From: Neobacillus sp. YX16
Lineage (GTDB): Bacteria; Bacillota; Bacilli; Bacillales; Cytobacillaceae
Length of the DNA stretch: 64,000 bases
NCBI RefSeq assembly: GCF_030123505.1
Contig: NZ_CP126115.1
Coordinates: forward strand, 4,230,001-4,294,000
Direction: 5' to 3'
Each line of letters begins with the position of its first letter. Position 1 is the first letter of the stretch. A program made the position numbers and the translations under genes. Shown piece by piece: positions 8,101 to 16,722 of the stretch. The notes under the pieces are model-generated. The model did not search any database and was not told the origin of the DNA. It saw only the letters and a list, made by a program, of their open reading frames with translations.

Positions 8101-8671
8101 CAACGGGTACAACTATGGTAAAAGCAATATCATCTTTTACTAGATCAAACTTATTTGCCTTTATTTTTACATCGCTCTTTAACTTTAATTGCTGCATGTG
8201 TACATGAATCATTTTATCATTTGGCTGAATTTCGACCCCTTTAGGGAGCTTATAATTGTCTTTTATAAATTTCAGCACATAGGATACAGGCAACGGCAGG
8301 CTGCCAACCGAAATCGACCTCTGCTTTAGGACTAAATCGCCATTATCTAATGCCTGAGGAACGAAGGTAAGTTTTAAATCTACTTCTTGACTAAAGAATT
8401 TTAATGTCCCGTATAATTCGACTTCATCCTGGAGCTGGACACTATAATCTATCGGTGAATCCGCCGCTTCCTTTTTAATATACTGATTTATTAATACATT
8501 TAAATCAGCCTTATTTGATTTGACTTGGAAAGAAACACTCTTGTCGTCTGGAATATTTTGAAGTTTTACTTTCTCATCGGCTGGAACCAATATTAATGAT
8601 AAAAGAATTATACCAATAAAAAGATTTAACCCTAATATAAGAAAGAATCCCGTTTTCCATTTATTTTTCAT
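8096..8671 (-). CDS. ypmS: YpmS family protein (DUF2140)
   Basis: A 191-residue protein with one N-terminal membrane segment (FFLILGLNLFIGIILLSLIL) and an extracytoplasmic domain with conserved ELYGTLKFF and LPLPVSYVLKFIKDNY stretches, as in YpmS/DUF2140. Function unknown. It lies six bases downstream of the ypmR-like lipase gene, and a Sco gene follows upstream, matching the ypmQ-ypmR-ypmS order of B. subtilis. The identification rests on both sequence and this order. Confidence 0.85.
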   Translation of the reverse strand: MKNKWKTGFFLILGLNLFIGIILLSLILVPADEKVKLQNIPDDKSVSFQVKSNKADLNVLINQYIKKEAADSPIDYSVQLQDEVELYGTLKFFSQEVDLKLTFVPQALDNGDLVLKQRSISVGSLPLPVSYVLKFIKDNYKLPKGVEIQPNDKMIHVHMQQLKLKSDVKIKANKFDLVKDDIAFTIVVPVE

Positions 8672-8677
8672 AGAAAG

Positions 8678-9502
8678 CTAATTCTCCTCTTTACTGACCA
8701 TATACGCCTTTTTTACGAGATCAGGTAATGTCCGTTCTTCTAAGGTTTCATTTAACCTCTCGGCAATCAATTCATACCCTTTATTATTCGGATGAAAGTT
8801 ATCTGTATGCAATAGACTCTCTGTTGGGTTCTGAAATAAATCCTCGATTCCTACAAAATAAGCATTTTGATAATTAGAAACGACACTTTGGCTGGCAACA
8901 TTCCAATCTGAAACAATCTGGTCGAGCTCTTTTATTTCAGAAAACCATTGTGAAAATGGATTATATACCCCAACTAAAACAATATAGGCATCGGGATTTC
9001 CTCGTATTATCGTATTCATGATTTGGTATAGATTATTAATATATACTTCTTTTTCCTTATCAAAAACGGATAGCTGAAGATTTGAGATATTATCCTTTAC
9101 TACCTTCATAATGTCATTGCCGCCAATGGTCAATATCACTAAATCAGCAGTAGAAAGTTTATTTGTTATCTCATCTGTTTGCAGCCTTTTTAATAATTGC
9201 GAGGTACGATTACCTTTTACACCGAAGTTATAAAAATCAACTTCCTTAATCCCCTTTTCTTCCTCGAGCAAAGTTCTTAAGTAAGGCAGGTATCCTCCAG
9301 TTTTTGTAGTATCGCCAATACCCTCTGTTAAGGAATCACCAGCAGAAATAATGCTTATCTCCTTTGGGACAAAATCTGCAGGAACCTCTTCATAAACAAC
9401 AGCCGAAGCACTCCGTTCTTTATGCAATTCCCAGCGATCGGATTGACTGCAAGAAATTAAGAAAAAAGTCGAAAGAAGGAGAAGGGTGAGAACTTTTTTC
9501 AT
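8678..9502 (-). CDS. ypmR: SGNH/GDSL hydrolase lipoprotein (YpmR-like)
   Basis: A 274-residue lipoprotein of the SGNH hydrolase superfamily, likely an esterase or lipase acting outside the membrane. The signal peptide ends in a lipobox, LISC. Block I is SAGDSLTEGIGD (catalytic Ser), block III is ILTIGGNDI (oxyanion Gly/Asn), and block V is TDNFHPNNKGY (catalytic Asp and His). The natural substrate is unknown. The ATG at 9502 is preferred, with AGAGGTG upstream; two GTG codons just before it lie inside that ribosome site. Translationally linked to ypmS. Confidence 0.85.
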   Translation of the reverse strand: MKKVLTLLLLSTFFLISCSQSDRWELHKERSASAVVYEEVPADFVPKEISIISAGDSLTEGIGDTTKTGGYLPYLRTLLEEEKGIKEVDFYNFGVKGNRTSQLLKRLQTDEITNKLSTADLVILTIGGNDIMKVVKDNISNLQLSVFDKEKEVYINNLYQIMNTIIRGNPDAYIVLVGVYNPFSQWFSEIKELDQIVSDWNVASQSVVSNYQNAYFVGIEDLFQNPTESLLHTDNFHPNNKGYELIAERLNETLEERTLPDLVKKAYMVSKEEN

Positions 9503-9587
9503 TTTCTTCACCACCTCTTACTAATGATATTATAACATGATGAAAATAATTCAAAACATGCTAGTACTATATCCTATTCTTTTCCAA

Positions 9588-9616
9588 AAAAATAGACCTC
9601 TTAAAAAGGTCTATTG
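9588..9616 (-). terminator. Terminator of the sco gene
   Basis: Stem AATAGACC/GGTCTATT (9591-9615), followed on the minus strand by seven Ts; overlaps the sco stop codon. Confidence 0.8.
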
Positions 9617-10189
9617 CAACGCTTTTATATCACTAATCATTTCATCATATGGCACTTCTTGATACCCATCGTAAATTTTCTTAACCTTTTCATCTGGTCC
9701 TACTAAGAAAAAGTATGTCTGGTGAATAACCTGGTCACCTTCCTGTGGTTTTTTCACTAAAGTTTTGAATGTTTCTCTCGCATAGGTCTCAATAAATTCT
9801 TGTGAATAGCCTGTTAAAAACGTCCAATTATCATCCTTCAGCCCGAAGTTCTGCGCATACTCTGTTAGTTTTTCGGGTGTATCAACAGTAGGGTCGACAC
9901 TAAATGAAACAAACTCAACATTTTCCAACTTTTCATCTTCGACCATCTTTTGCAGCTTGGTCATATTAGCCGTCATTGGCGGACATACATCTGCACAATT
10001 GGTGAAAATAAAGTCTGCCACCCATATCTTTCCGTCCAAATTCTTTTTTTCAAAAGCTTTATTCTCGTGTGTCACAGCCGTAAAATCTTTCACCGGATAA
10101 TCCAATGGATTCTGAATCCCTTTTTGACCACATGCAGAAAGCAGCAGTGCACCAATTATTAATAAAAAAATGTATAAACGATGCTTCAT
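9611..10189 (-). CDS. ypmQ: SCO1/SenC family copper chaperone lipoprotein
   Basis: A 192-residue lipoprotein (lipobox LSAC) with a thioredoxin-like fold. The copper ligands are Cys65 and Cys69 in NCADVCPP and His156 in VIHQTYFF. Such proteins deliver copper to, or reduce, the CuA centre of cytochrome c oxidase at the outer face of the membrane. The match to B. subtilis BsSco (YpmQ) is supported by the neighbouring ypmR and ypmS. It has its own terminator, so it may be transcribed alone. Confidence 0.88.
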   Translation of the reverse strand: MKHRLYIFLLIIGALLLSACGQKGIQNPLDYPVKDFTAVTHENKAFEKKNLDGKIWVADFIFTNCADVCPPMTANMTKLQKMVEDEKLENVEFVSFSVDPTVDTPEKLTEYAQNFGLKDDNWTFLTGYSQEFIETYARETFKTLVKKPQEGDQVIHQTYFFLVGPDEKVKKIYDGYQEVPYDEMISDIKALQ

Positions 10190-10266
10190 ATAAAATCCCC
10201 CGTAACCTTTATTCTTTATGTGATTAGTTTAACAAAGATTCGGGCAAGAGGAAAGAAAAGCGTTTG

Positions 10267-11421
10267 TTAGTCAATAACCCCTGTTTTTACAATGGTATTA
10301 TCTACGCGCACCTCAAATTTCACATCCTTATACAGCTCTTTCCATTCCTGTTTAGATAGTGGTTTCTTTCGTGAATTAGCCATATATTCATTCCCTATTC
10401 CCACAGGGTCAACATGTTTCTTTTTGAAATATTCAAGCAGCTGTTTGATTTGCTTTTCCATTTCTTTGTTTACTTTTTTTTCAATAAACTTGATGTTCTT
10501 AGTAGTGGTTAAATCTAGTGGCTCTGTTGCTTCAAGTAACCGAGAATCTAATGTAACATCCACTCTAAAAAGAAGTTTTTCTTTGTCAATCATTTTAATT
10601 TTCGATTGGCTACGAATATTATCAATACTGATAAATAACTTATCGAATACTTCCCTATTTTTTCGGCCTTGAGTCTTAATAATTTTTTCAAAAAGTGAAC
10701 GTTTAAATCCCAGCTCATGAGTCCCAGATTTATATTTATCATTAAGTATTTTCGCATAAAAGAGCTTGTCACTTGGCAATTCAGCTACCATACGATCGTC
10801 TTTAAAGAGAGCAATTCCATATATGGTTACGCCATCACCTTTAAGTTTTAATATTGGCAGTACGGGATCCTTCCCATGGTCCTGTAAATTATGATTAAAT
10901 TCATGCAGAGTAGGCGAAGTAAGCTGTTCACTTTCAACATTTTGTTTGATTAAATTATATAAATAAGTCCCTAGGTTAACCTTAAGTTTACTCTCATCTA
11001 TATTCACAATCGAAAATGCATCTTCGTCTGCAACTGTTAAATAAACCATATTCCCAATAGTAGGGTCACGATTTAGGGCATCAACGAGCTGTGAAAGTCC
11101 CCTTTTTGCTAGCTCTTTACTATAAATCACACAACGAAGCTGCCCAGTGACGAGCTTTTGGTCGATTTCAAGATTCTGCTCTTGTCTTAATGCCTTGCTT
11201 GTATGTGATTTAACGGTGATGACCTTTGTCAAATTTTCAGCTAGCGGATCAAACTTATGAACTACCACTGTTCCTTTAATTTCATTTTCTTTTTCTAAAT
11301 CATAACCCTGAGCTGTTATTAGTCCCAATTTTTCCAATTGCTTTGTTTCTACACAACTACACAAGGTCAATATACATGCAATATTCACCATGATTATTCT
11401 CCATTTATGACGTCTTTGCAT
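10267..11421 (-). CDS. Ger(x)C family spore germination lipoprotein
   Basis: The C subunit of a GerA-type germinant receptor in the inner spore membrane. The 384-residue protein has a lipoprotein signal ending LTLCSC, then the family sequence QLEKLGLITAQGYDLEKENEIKGTVVV and a C-terminal VDPVGIGNEYM region. It is the last gene of an A-B-C operon and overlaps the B gene by 17 bases. The germinant cannot be read from sequence, so gerA, gerB or gerK is not assigned. No clear terminator follows. Confidence 0.92.
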   Translation of the reverse strand: MQRRHKWRIIMVNIACILTLCSCVETKQLEKLGLITAQGYDLEKENEIKGTVVVHKFDPLAENLTKVITVKSHTSKALRQEQNLEIDQKLVTGQLRCVIYSKELAKRGLSQLVDALNRDPTIGNMVYLTVADEDAFSIVNIDESKLKVNLGTYLYNLIKQNVESEQLTSPTLHEFNHNLQDHGKDPVLPILKLKGDGVTIYGIALFKDDRMVAELPSDKLFYAKILNDKYKSGTHELGFKRSLFEKIIKTQGRKNREVFDKLFISIDNIRSQSKIKMIDKEKLLFRVDVTLDSRLLEATEPLDLTTTKNIKFIEKKVNKEMEKQIKQLLEYFKKKHVDPVGIGNEYMANSRKKPLSKQEWKELYKDVKFEVRVDNTIVKTGVID

Positions 11422-12526
11422 GACTATTTCTCCTCTTAGACCACCATTTTTTCACTAGGACAATAATAGATAGAACAACTGGATAGCATATCACAGTATA
11501 GAACCCTGTTTTTGCGACCAAATCTGTTACCATATTCATTTGATATCTTGCTTGGAAGAAGAAGGTTGCCCCAAAAGCTAGGATTGCAATAACCCATACT
11601 CCCGTTTTCTGCTTTCGCTTTAGAACTCTCGCAAACCCTTTTGATGCTGCCCACAAATAGATACACATATTAGGTAAAATAATTAACATCCAAAAAGATA
11701 CAGCGATAAATTCAAATCGCTCTAGATTGGGAAGACGGACAATTTTAAACATGGATAGTACGGGCCAAATCGTGGCTTTTAAGCTATCTCCGGCAAAAAA
11801 TACAATCGAAATAAGTGTCACAGAAGCAAAGAGGATGGTGGTAAAAATATTGGCAATTTGAACATACTTCATGCTTTTTTTCTTTTCCTTAATATAGGGA
11901 TAGAGAAACATGATCAATTCAAAACCCATCATGGAAAGGGTGGTACTTTTCACTCCTTTAAGGATTGCCCCAAAGCCAACATTCATAATGGGAAACAAAT
12001 GATTGAAATCAGCATACCGTAACGGAACAAATGCAACCAAAAGGATCCACATTGTCCCAACTACGGATAGAAACGCAACTCCGACAATAATTCTTACTCC
12101 ACCATATACAGCATACACAGTTAACAAGATGAGAACGAGAGCAAGCTGCCAGGTTGCTAAGTTAGGAAAAATCCATACTTGCACAATTTCGATATAATTC
12201 ATAAAAATAATAAAAAAACTACTAATCATGTAAAGCATGTAAATGATGCTAAGTGAATTCCCTACCCATTTTCCAAATACATCAAAATGGATACCATACA
12301 AATCAGCACTATCGTATTGCTTGAGCATCATAATCATAAACCATAGAACAACAGAAGTAAGCGCTCCCGCTACTAATACGGAAATCCATGCGTCATGTTG
12401 TGCGCTTAAATATACGATTCTCGGTAGTCCTACAATTCCTACACCAGTCTGCACACCATGTATGACAAAAAATAAAAGATAAGCGCTAAAAAGTATTCCT
12501 TCCTTTGGATGTAAATTCACATTCAT
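11405..12526 (-). CDS. GerAB/GerKB-type germination permease
   Basis: The B subunit of a GerA-type receptor, a 373-residue member of the APC-type transporter superfamily that probably binds the germinant. It has about ten hydrophobic segments, beginning ILFSAYLLFFVIHGVQTGVG, and the family stretch PRIVYLSAQHDAWISVLVAG. AGGAGCGG precedes the ATG. It sits 12 bases downstream of the A subunit and overlaps the C subunit. Confidence 0.92.
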   Translation of the reverse strand: MNVNLHPKEGILFSAYLLFFVIHGVQTGVGIVGLPRIVYLSAQHDAWISVLVAGALTSVVLWFMIMMLKQYDSADLYGIHFDVFGKWVGNSLSIIYMLYMISSFFIIFMNYIEIVQVWIFPNLATWQLALVLILLTVYAVYGGVRIIVGVAFLSVVGTMWILLVAFVPLRYADFNHLFPIMNVGFGAILKGVKSTTLSMMGFELIMFLYPYIKEKKKSMKYVQIANIFTTILFASVTLISIVFFAGDSLKATIWPVLSMFKIVRLPNLERFEFIAVSFWMLIILPNMCIYLWAASKGFARVLKRKQKTGVWVIAILAFGATFFFQARYQMNMVTDLVAKTGFYTVICYPVVLSIIVLVKKWWSKRRNSHAKTS

Positions 12527-12538
12527 TTTTAACCGCTC

Positions 12539-14056
12539 CTATTCATCTACATCCTTTTTCTGCTTTGCTTTTTTTGCTGAATATCTCTCTTTATCATCAG
12601 GTTGGTTTGTTACAGGACGGTAGGAAAGAAATTGACTCGGGAATCGAAATATACTATACCCCAAATCCTTCAAGTTCAAAGGATAGACTGGTGCAAGATA
12701 GGGCCTGCCTAATGTGTCCAATTTCAAAAGATGAATGATGAAAAAGCAAAATGCGACCATAATCCCAATCCCCCCCCAAAAGCCAGCCAATAAAATGATG
12801 GGAAAGCGAATAATCCTGATGGCTGTACCCATCAAATAACTAGGAGTCGTAAATGAGCCAAGGGCACTTAAGGCAATAATAATGATCAAAATATTACTTG
12901 TAAATCCTGCTTCTACTGCCGCTTGTCCGATAACGATACCGCCTACGATACCCATCGTCTGACCAACCTTTGTTGGCAGCCTGGCTCCAGCCTCTCGTAA
13001 TAATTCAATAACAAATTCAAGCAGAAAGGCTTCAAAGACGGGTGGAAAAGGTACATTCGACCTTGATTGGCCTAATGACACAAGTAATGGTGATGGAATG
13101 ACTTCATAATGATACGTCAGAACAGCTACATAGGCTGGTGTCAAAAGGACGGATAAAAAGGTGGCTGTTAAGCGCAGAATCCGTAAGAATAGTCCCATAT
13201 TCCAACGCATATAGACATCTTCAGTTGACTCAAAAAAGGTGAAAAAGGGTGTTGGACCATAAATGGCATCAGGACTACGATCCATTAAGACAGCAACTCT
13301 TCCAGACATTAACGCAAGTGTTATCCGGTCTGGAAGCTCGGTTGTCATCAATTGCGGGAAAATAGACCAACTGTCTCCTTCAATCAACTGACCCAGCACT
13401 GTGGTCCCTTGCACATGATCAATTTCTAGTTGACTCACTCTTTGCCTGAATGTGTTAATATTTTCTTCTTCTGCAATGCCCTTTATATAAACGAGTTTAG
13501 CACTCGTTTTTGACCTGGTTCCAATCGACAAATCTTCCATACATAAATTAGGATCTTTTATATTGTTCCTTATTATGTTGACATTACCGATGAGTGATTC
13601 GGTAAAAGCAATTTTCGGACCAAAGACAAGTGATTCCGTTTCTGCATGTGATAAACTTCTTTCGACTGTATTACTCAAATTGGCTAGCAAACCGAATGGT
13701 TCGCCTTCCGAATAAATGTACGTTTTCCCTTCGATTAAGGCCTTAACAATTTCATTTAATTGATTAGCCCCTGATAAATCTGTTATCGGAAGTATTTGTG
13801 CGAGCTCTTCAACACTCCAGCCTGATTCTGTACTCTCTTGAATTGGCTTTAGAATGTAATCATCCACACCGGTTTTATCGATCAAGCTGCTCACAAAACA
13901 AATTACTATTTTTTTATCTTTTCTTTTTAACGTTCGAAACAATAAGTCTGAACAAGCTACAAGCTCTTTTTTCAATTGTTCCTTTAATTCATCAATTATT
14001 AAGCTATGTGCCTTTTCGCCTTCGGGCGTTTTTTTACCGGACATCCATTTAAACAT
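12539..14056 (-). CDS. GerAA/GerKA-type spore germination protein
   Basis: The A subunit of a GerA-type receptor (505 residues). A cytoplasmic N-terminal domain is followed by membrane segments near the C-terminus, with the conserved LMSGRVAVLMDRSPDA and VPFPPVFEAFLLEFVIELLREAG motifs. GerA-family A subunits form an ion channel that opens on germinant binding. The ATG at 14056 has AAAGGTG upstream. The sequence ahead was scanned for a sigma-G promoter and none could be named with confidence. The C-terminal tail is lysine-rich. Confidence 0.92.
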   Translation of the reverse strand: MFKWMSGKKTPEGEKAHSLIIDELKEQLKKELVACSDLLFRTLKRKDKKIVICFVSSLIDKTGVDDYILKPIQESTESGWSVEELAQILPITDLSGANQLNEIVKALIEGKTYIYSEGEPFGLLANLSNTVERSLSHAETESLVFGPKIAFTESLIGNVNIIRNNIKDPNLCMEDLSIGTRSKTSAKLVYIKGIAEEENINTFRQRVSQLEIDHVQGTTVLGQLIEGDSWSIFPQLMTTELPDRITLALMSGRVAVLMDRSPDAIYGPTPFFTFFESTEDVYMRWNMGLFLRILRLTATFLSVLLTPAYVAVLTYHYEVIPSPLLVSLGQSRSNVPFPPVFEAFLLEFVIELLREAGARLPTKVGQTMGIVGGIVIGQAAVEAGFTSNILIIIIALSALGSFTTPSYLMGTAIRIIRFPIILLAGFWGGIGIMVAFCFFIIHLLKLDTLGRPYLAPVYPLNLKDLGYSIFRFPSQFLSYRPVTNQPDDKERYSAKKAKQKKDVDE

Positions 14057-14181
14057 TGGCAGCACCTTTGAAAAATCAATTTTTTATAGCTTTACCAAAT
14101 ATTCTAATTTTACCCAAAATCAACTCTGCAAAGATGAGGCAATAGACTTAATGCAATAAGGTTTATTGAGGAAAGAAGTTA

Positions 14182-14207
14182 TGGTATAATGAATGAGTAT
14201 TCATTCA
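14182..14207 (+). promoter_or_regulatory. Extended -10 promoter overlapped by a FadR-like operator
   Basis: An extended -10 element TGGTATAAT lies at 14182-14190. Directly on it is the perfect-arm palindrome TGAATGAGTATTCATTCA (14190-14207). This matches the known FadR (YsiA) operator of B. subtilis, TGAATGAnTAnTCATTCA, in every fixed position. Binding there would block transcription of the hydrolase gene at 14248. Confidence 0.75.
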
Positions 14208-14247
14208 ATAAAACGAAATATTTCGATAAATGATATAGAGGTGTGAA

Positions 14248-15138
14248 ATGATGAGGCGAATTGGTCCAATAATGATTATTGAAGGAGCTAATAATAGTAA
14301 AGTTCCGTTTTCAAGAAGCTTGTATATTGATAGTAAAGATAAGGTCCTTATTGATACTGGTGCAGACCCAGCGGAGCTCCGTGCTTTAGATGAAGAATAT
14401 GGAGTGGAATTGGTTGTGAACACACATTACCATCCTGATCATACTTTGCATAACCATTTGTTTCGGGATACAGAAAAATGGATAAATCCACTGGAGTTTG
14501 AAACCATTCAGTCAATCGAAGGAATAGCAAAAGGGAACGGAGTCTACCAGGAATGGGGTCCTGAAGGTGTAGAAGCATTGCGAAAGCACATGCCAAAGGA
14601 ATGGGTTCAAAACCTCGGAGAAATTTCCGGAACGTATCAATACGATGTAGAATACAGCTTTAGTGGTGTGAAGGTAAACTTTCTACATACACCCGGCCAC
14701 ACAAAAGGATATACCTCTCCCTATTTTTCGGAGTTAGGAGTCGTCTATGTCGGTGATTTTGATATGACCTCTTTCGGACCATGGTACTTTGGAACGGATG
14801 GGGATATTGATGAATTTATCGCATCTAGTAAAGTACTGATAGAGTTGGATGCAGAAACCTACATTACCGGCCATCAAAAAGGCGTGTTCGGGAGACAGGA
14901 ATTTATAGAAGCTATGGACAAATATATTGGGATAATTGATCAACGTGACGAATTGATTGAAAAGTATGTGCGTCAGGGATTGAATTTCGAAGAGTTAACC
15001 AATATCGGTATCTTCTATCCGAAAAAAATGCTGGATGTGCTGATTCTAAAGACGTGGGAACGGAGCGGGATTCGTAAGCATTTGCAGCGACTTGGGTTTT
15101 CAGTTCATGGATCTGAGATACAATTGGTCAACAAATAA
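14248..15138 (+). CDS. MBL-fold metallo-hydrolase
   Basis: A 296-residue member of the metallo-beta-lactamase superfamily. The metal motif HxHxDH is His60-x-His62-x-Asp64-His65 in NTHYHPDH; HTPGHTKGY and a later GDF and TGHQKG supply the other ligands. The reaction is unknown; related enzymes are thioesterases, lactonases or glyoxalases. A FadR-type operator at the promoter suggests a role in fatty-acid or acyl-CoA metabolism, for example as a thioesterase; this is inference. GAGGTGTGAA precedes the start. Confidence 0.85.
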   Translation: MMRRIGPIMIIEGANNSKVPFSRSLYIDSKDKVLIDTGADPAELRALDEEYGVELVVNTHYHPDHTLHNHLFRDTEKWINPLEFETIQSIEGIAKGNGVYQEWGPEGVEALRKHMPKEWVQNLGEISGTYQYDVEYSFSGVKVNFLHTPGHTKGYTSPYFSELGVVYVGDFDMTSFGPWYFGTDGDIDEFIASSKVLIELDAETYITGHQKGVFGRQEFIEAMDKYIGIIDQRDELIEKYVRQGLNFEELTNIGIFYPKKMLDVLILKTWERSGIRKHLQRLGFSVHGSEIQLVNK

Positions 15139-15167
15139 GGATGGTGCGACTGCACCATCCTTATTTT
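15134..15167 (+). terminator. Terminator between the MBL hydrolase and degV genes
   Basis: Stem AAGGATGGTGC/GCACCATCCTT with T-rich flanks on both strands, serving two converging genes. Confidence 0.85.
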
Positions 15168-16008
15168 ATTCAAAGTAATACATGATAGCAATTGTACCTG
15201 GTCCTGTATGGGTACTGATTGTTGGACCGGTGTGATCGACAGAAATATCGGTGTAGCCTGTTAATTCAATGATAGAGTCTTTTAATTTTGTAGCCAACTC
15301 GAGTGCTTCTGCATGAACAATGCCCACACGTTTGACAGTCTTTCCTTTTACATCCTCTACAAATTGTTTGGTGAGCCATTTAACCACTTGAGAATGGCTG
15401 CGGACCTTTGCAACTGGATTGTATTCTGCACCTTCTAATGAAGCAATCGGCTTAATATTAAGTAAGGAACCAATAAATGCCTTCCCTTTCCCAATCCGTC
15501 CACCTTTCACCATGTTTTCTAATGTATCTATCATAATATATAGCTTCGAGTTTTGGCGGATAGAATCGAGACGGTTGAGGATCTCCTCTAGACTTTTACC
15601 CTGCTTTGCCATTTCAGCACCTTCTCGAACCTGAAACTGGAGGGCAATCGATATAAACTCAGAGTCAACCACAGTTACCTTGGTCTTCGTCATTTGCGCA
15701 GCACTTTCAGCAGAGCGAACCGTCCCGCTCATTTTACCTGTCATATGTATAGAAATCACCTCATAGCCTTCTTCCCCTAGTCGGTCATACACTTCAAGGA
15801 AGGTTCCAGCGGAAGGCTGCGAACTTTTCGGTAAATCCTTTAAGCCCTTCATCGTTTCCATAAATTCAGCAGGTTGAATTTCTACACGGTCTAAATAGGT
15901 TTCACCATTTATCGTTACGGATAGTGGCACAACCACTACACCTAGTTGTTCAGCCTGTTCTATTGTCATATCCATCGTTGAATCCGTGACAATCTTAATC
16001 TTGCTCAT
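15166..16008 (-). CDS. DegV family fatty-acid-binding protein
   Basis: A 280-residue DegV/FakB-type protein. It has the N-terminal KIVTDSTMDM, the ISIHMTGKMSGTVRSAESAAQ stretch and the C-terminal HTGPGTIAIMYY that line the lipid pocket. Family members bind a fatty acid and present it to the kinase FakA for phosphorylation. A second DegV lies at 42352-43200; several paralogues with different acyl preferences are normal in Bacillaceae. It faces the FadR-controlled hydrolase gene across a shared terminator. Confidence 0.88.
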   Translation of the reverse strand: MSKIKIVTDSTMDMTIEQAEQLGVVVVPLSVTINGETYLDRVEIQPAEFMETMKGLKDLPKSSQPSAGTFLEVYDRLGEEGYEVISIHMTGKMSGTVRSAESAAQMTKTKVTVVDSEFISIALQFQVREGAEMAKQGKSLEEILNRLDSIRQNSKLYIMIDTLENMVKGGRIGKGKAFIGSLLNIKPIASLEGAEYNPVAKVRSHSQVVKWLTKQFVEDVKGKTVKRVGIVHAEALELATKLKDSIIELTGYTDISVDHTGPTISTHTGPGTIAIMYYFE

Positions 16009-16108
16009 TTACTCACATCCTAAGGAATTCTCCATTGTATTATACCTGTTCCCTTTTCTATAAGATATAAATTCCCCTATTTTCATGAAATAAATGTGAA
16101 CAAAAAAA

Positions 16109-16225
16109 CGGAGGCGCCTTGCACAGGGGCGACAGGCATAAGACGAGCCGGCATGAAGGTTGTACTTTAACCTTCTTGACGGATTGGCTTATGACCCCGA
16201 GCCCCTAGGCGCTGCAGCTGGATCC
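16109..16225. repeat. Long imperfect palindrome
   Basis: About 117 GC-rich bases in an AT-rich gap. Two ~50-base arms pair imperfectly around AAGGTTGTACTTTAACCTT; matching blocks include AGGGGC/GCCCCT and CATAAG/CTTATG. No reading frame fits it. The shape is that of a non-autonomous repeat or a large RNA hairpin such as those scattered in Bacillus genomes; only this one copy is visible here. Confidence 0.55.
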
Positions 16226-16230
16226 AGAAA

Positions 16231-16259
16231 ATAAAAGAACATCGGAAATCCGATGTTCG
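16231..16259 (-). terminator. Terminator of the DUF2535-like gene
   Basis: Stem GAACATCGGA/TCCGATGTTC followed by TTTTATTTT on the minus strand. Confidence 0.8.
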
Positions 16260-16266
16260 AAAAGTA

Positions 16267-16518
16267 TTAAGCGTTATTCTTTAATTCTTCTACTTTAAAC
16301 AGTGCTTCATAATCAGGCCATTTCATTACCTTTTTCAAATACTCTTTAAACGAATAGCATTTTTTCGGTTTCTTTTCCTGATAAATCGCAGTAATAAATT
16401 TTTGTAAACGGACTTGGATCATAAATTTATAAGTGCTACCTTCCTCCAATACAGGAATATCCATGACTTTAACCTTCTGTCCAACAACATTTTTGAACTC
16501 TAGGCTTTTGAATAACAA
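16267..16518 (-). CDS. DUF2535 family protein (YpmP-like)
   Basis: An 83-residue protein read from a TTG at 16518: LFKSLEFKNVVGQKVKVMDI, then FMIQVRLQKF and YSFKEYLKKVMKW. This pattern resembles, from memory, the DUF2535/YpmP family; a profile search would settle it. AAGAGG lies about eight bases before the TTG, and a -10 TATAAT at 16557-16552 places transcription start near 16545. A longer frame from GTG 16560 would therefore be untranscribed at its 5 prime end. Function unknown. B. subtilis ypmP is next to ypmQ. Confidence 0.65.
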   Translation of the reverse strand: MLFKSLEFKNVVGQKVKVMDIPVLEEGSTYKFMIQVRLQKFITAIYQEKKPKKCYSFKEYLKKVMKWPDYEALFKVEELKNNA

Positions 16519-16689
16519 AATATCAATCCTCTTTTTCACCCGTTTGTATATATTATACACCTAAGGGGACTCGAAATGTGTCTAAATCTGCCTAGATAAA
16601 AAAATTTTATTAGCCTTATCATTTTACATTTGGGCTATATTAATTATTTATTATTTTTGATTTTAAAAAATGTTAAAAAAATGAAATCA

Positions 16690-16719
16690 GACCTTGATTT
16701 ATATACCTAAACCAAGGTC
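16690..16719 (-). terminator. Possible terminator of the LPXTG-protein gene
   Basis: Stem GACCTTG/CAAGGTC with a long loop just after the stop, followed by a T-rich stretch some bases later; weak. Confidence 0.45.
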
Positions 16720-16722
16720 ATG

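Noticed and set aside
14057..14181. Sigma-G promoter for the germination operon
   Set aside because: Several partial matches to the -35 and -10 were tried but none had both elements at a proper spacing.
16560..16722. Search for a gene in the gap after the LPXTG gene
   Set aside because: Only AT-rich sequence, a weak hairpin and a -10 element; no supported frame.
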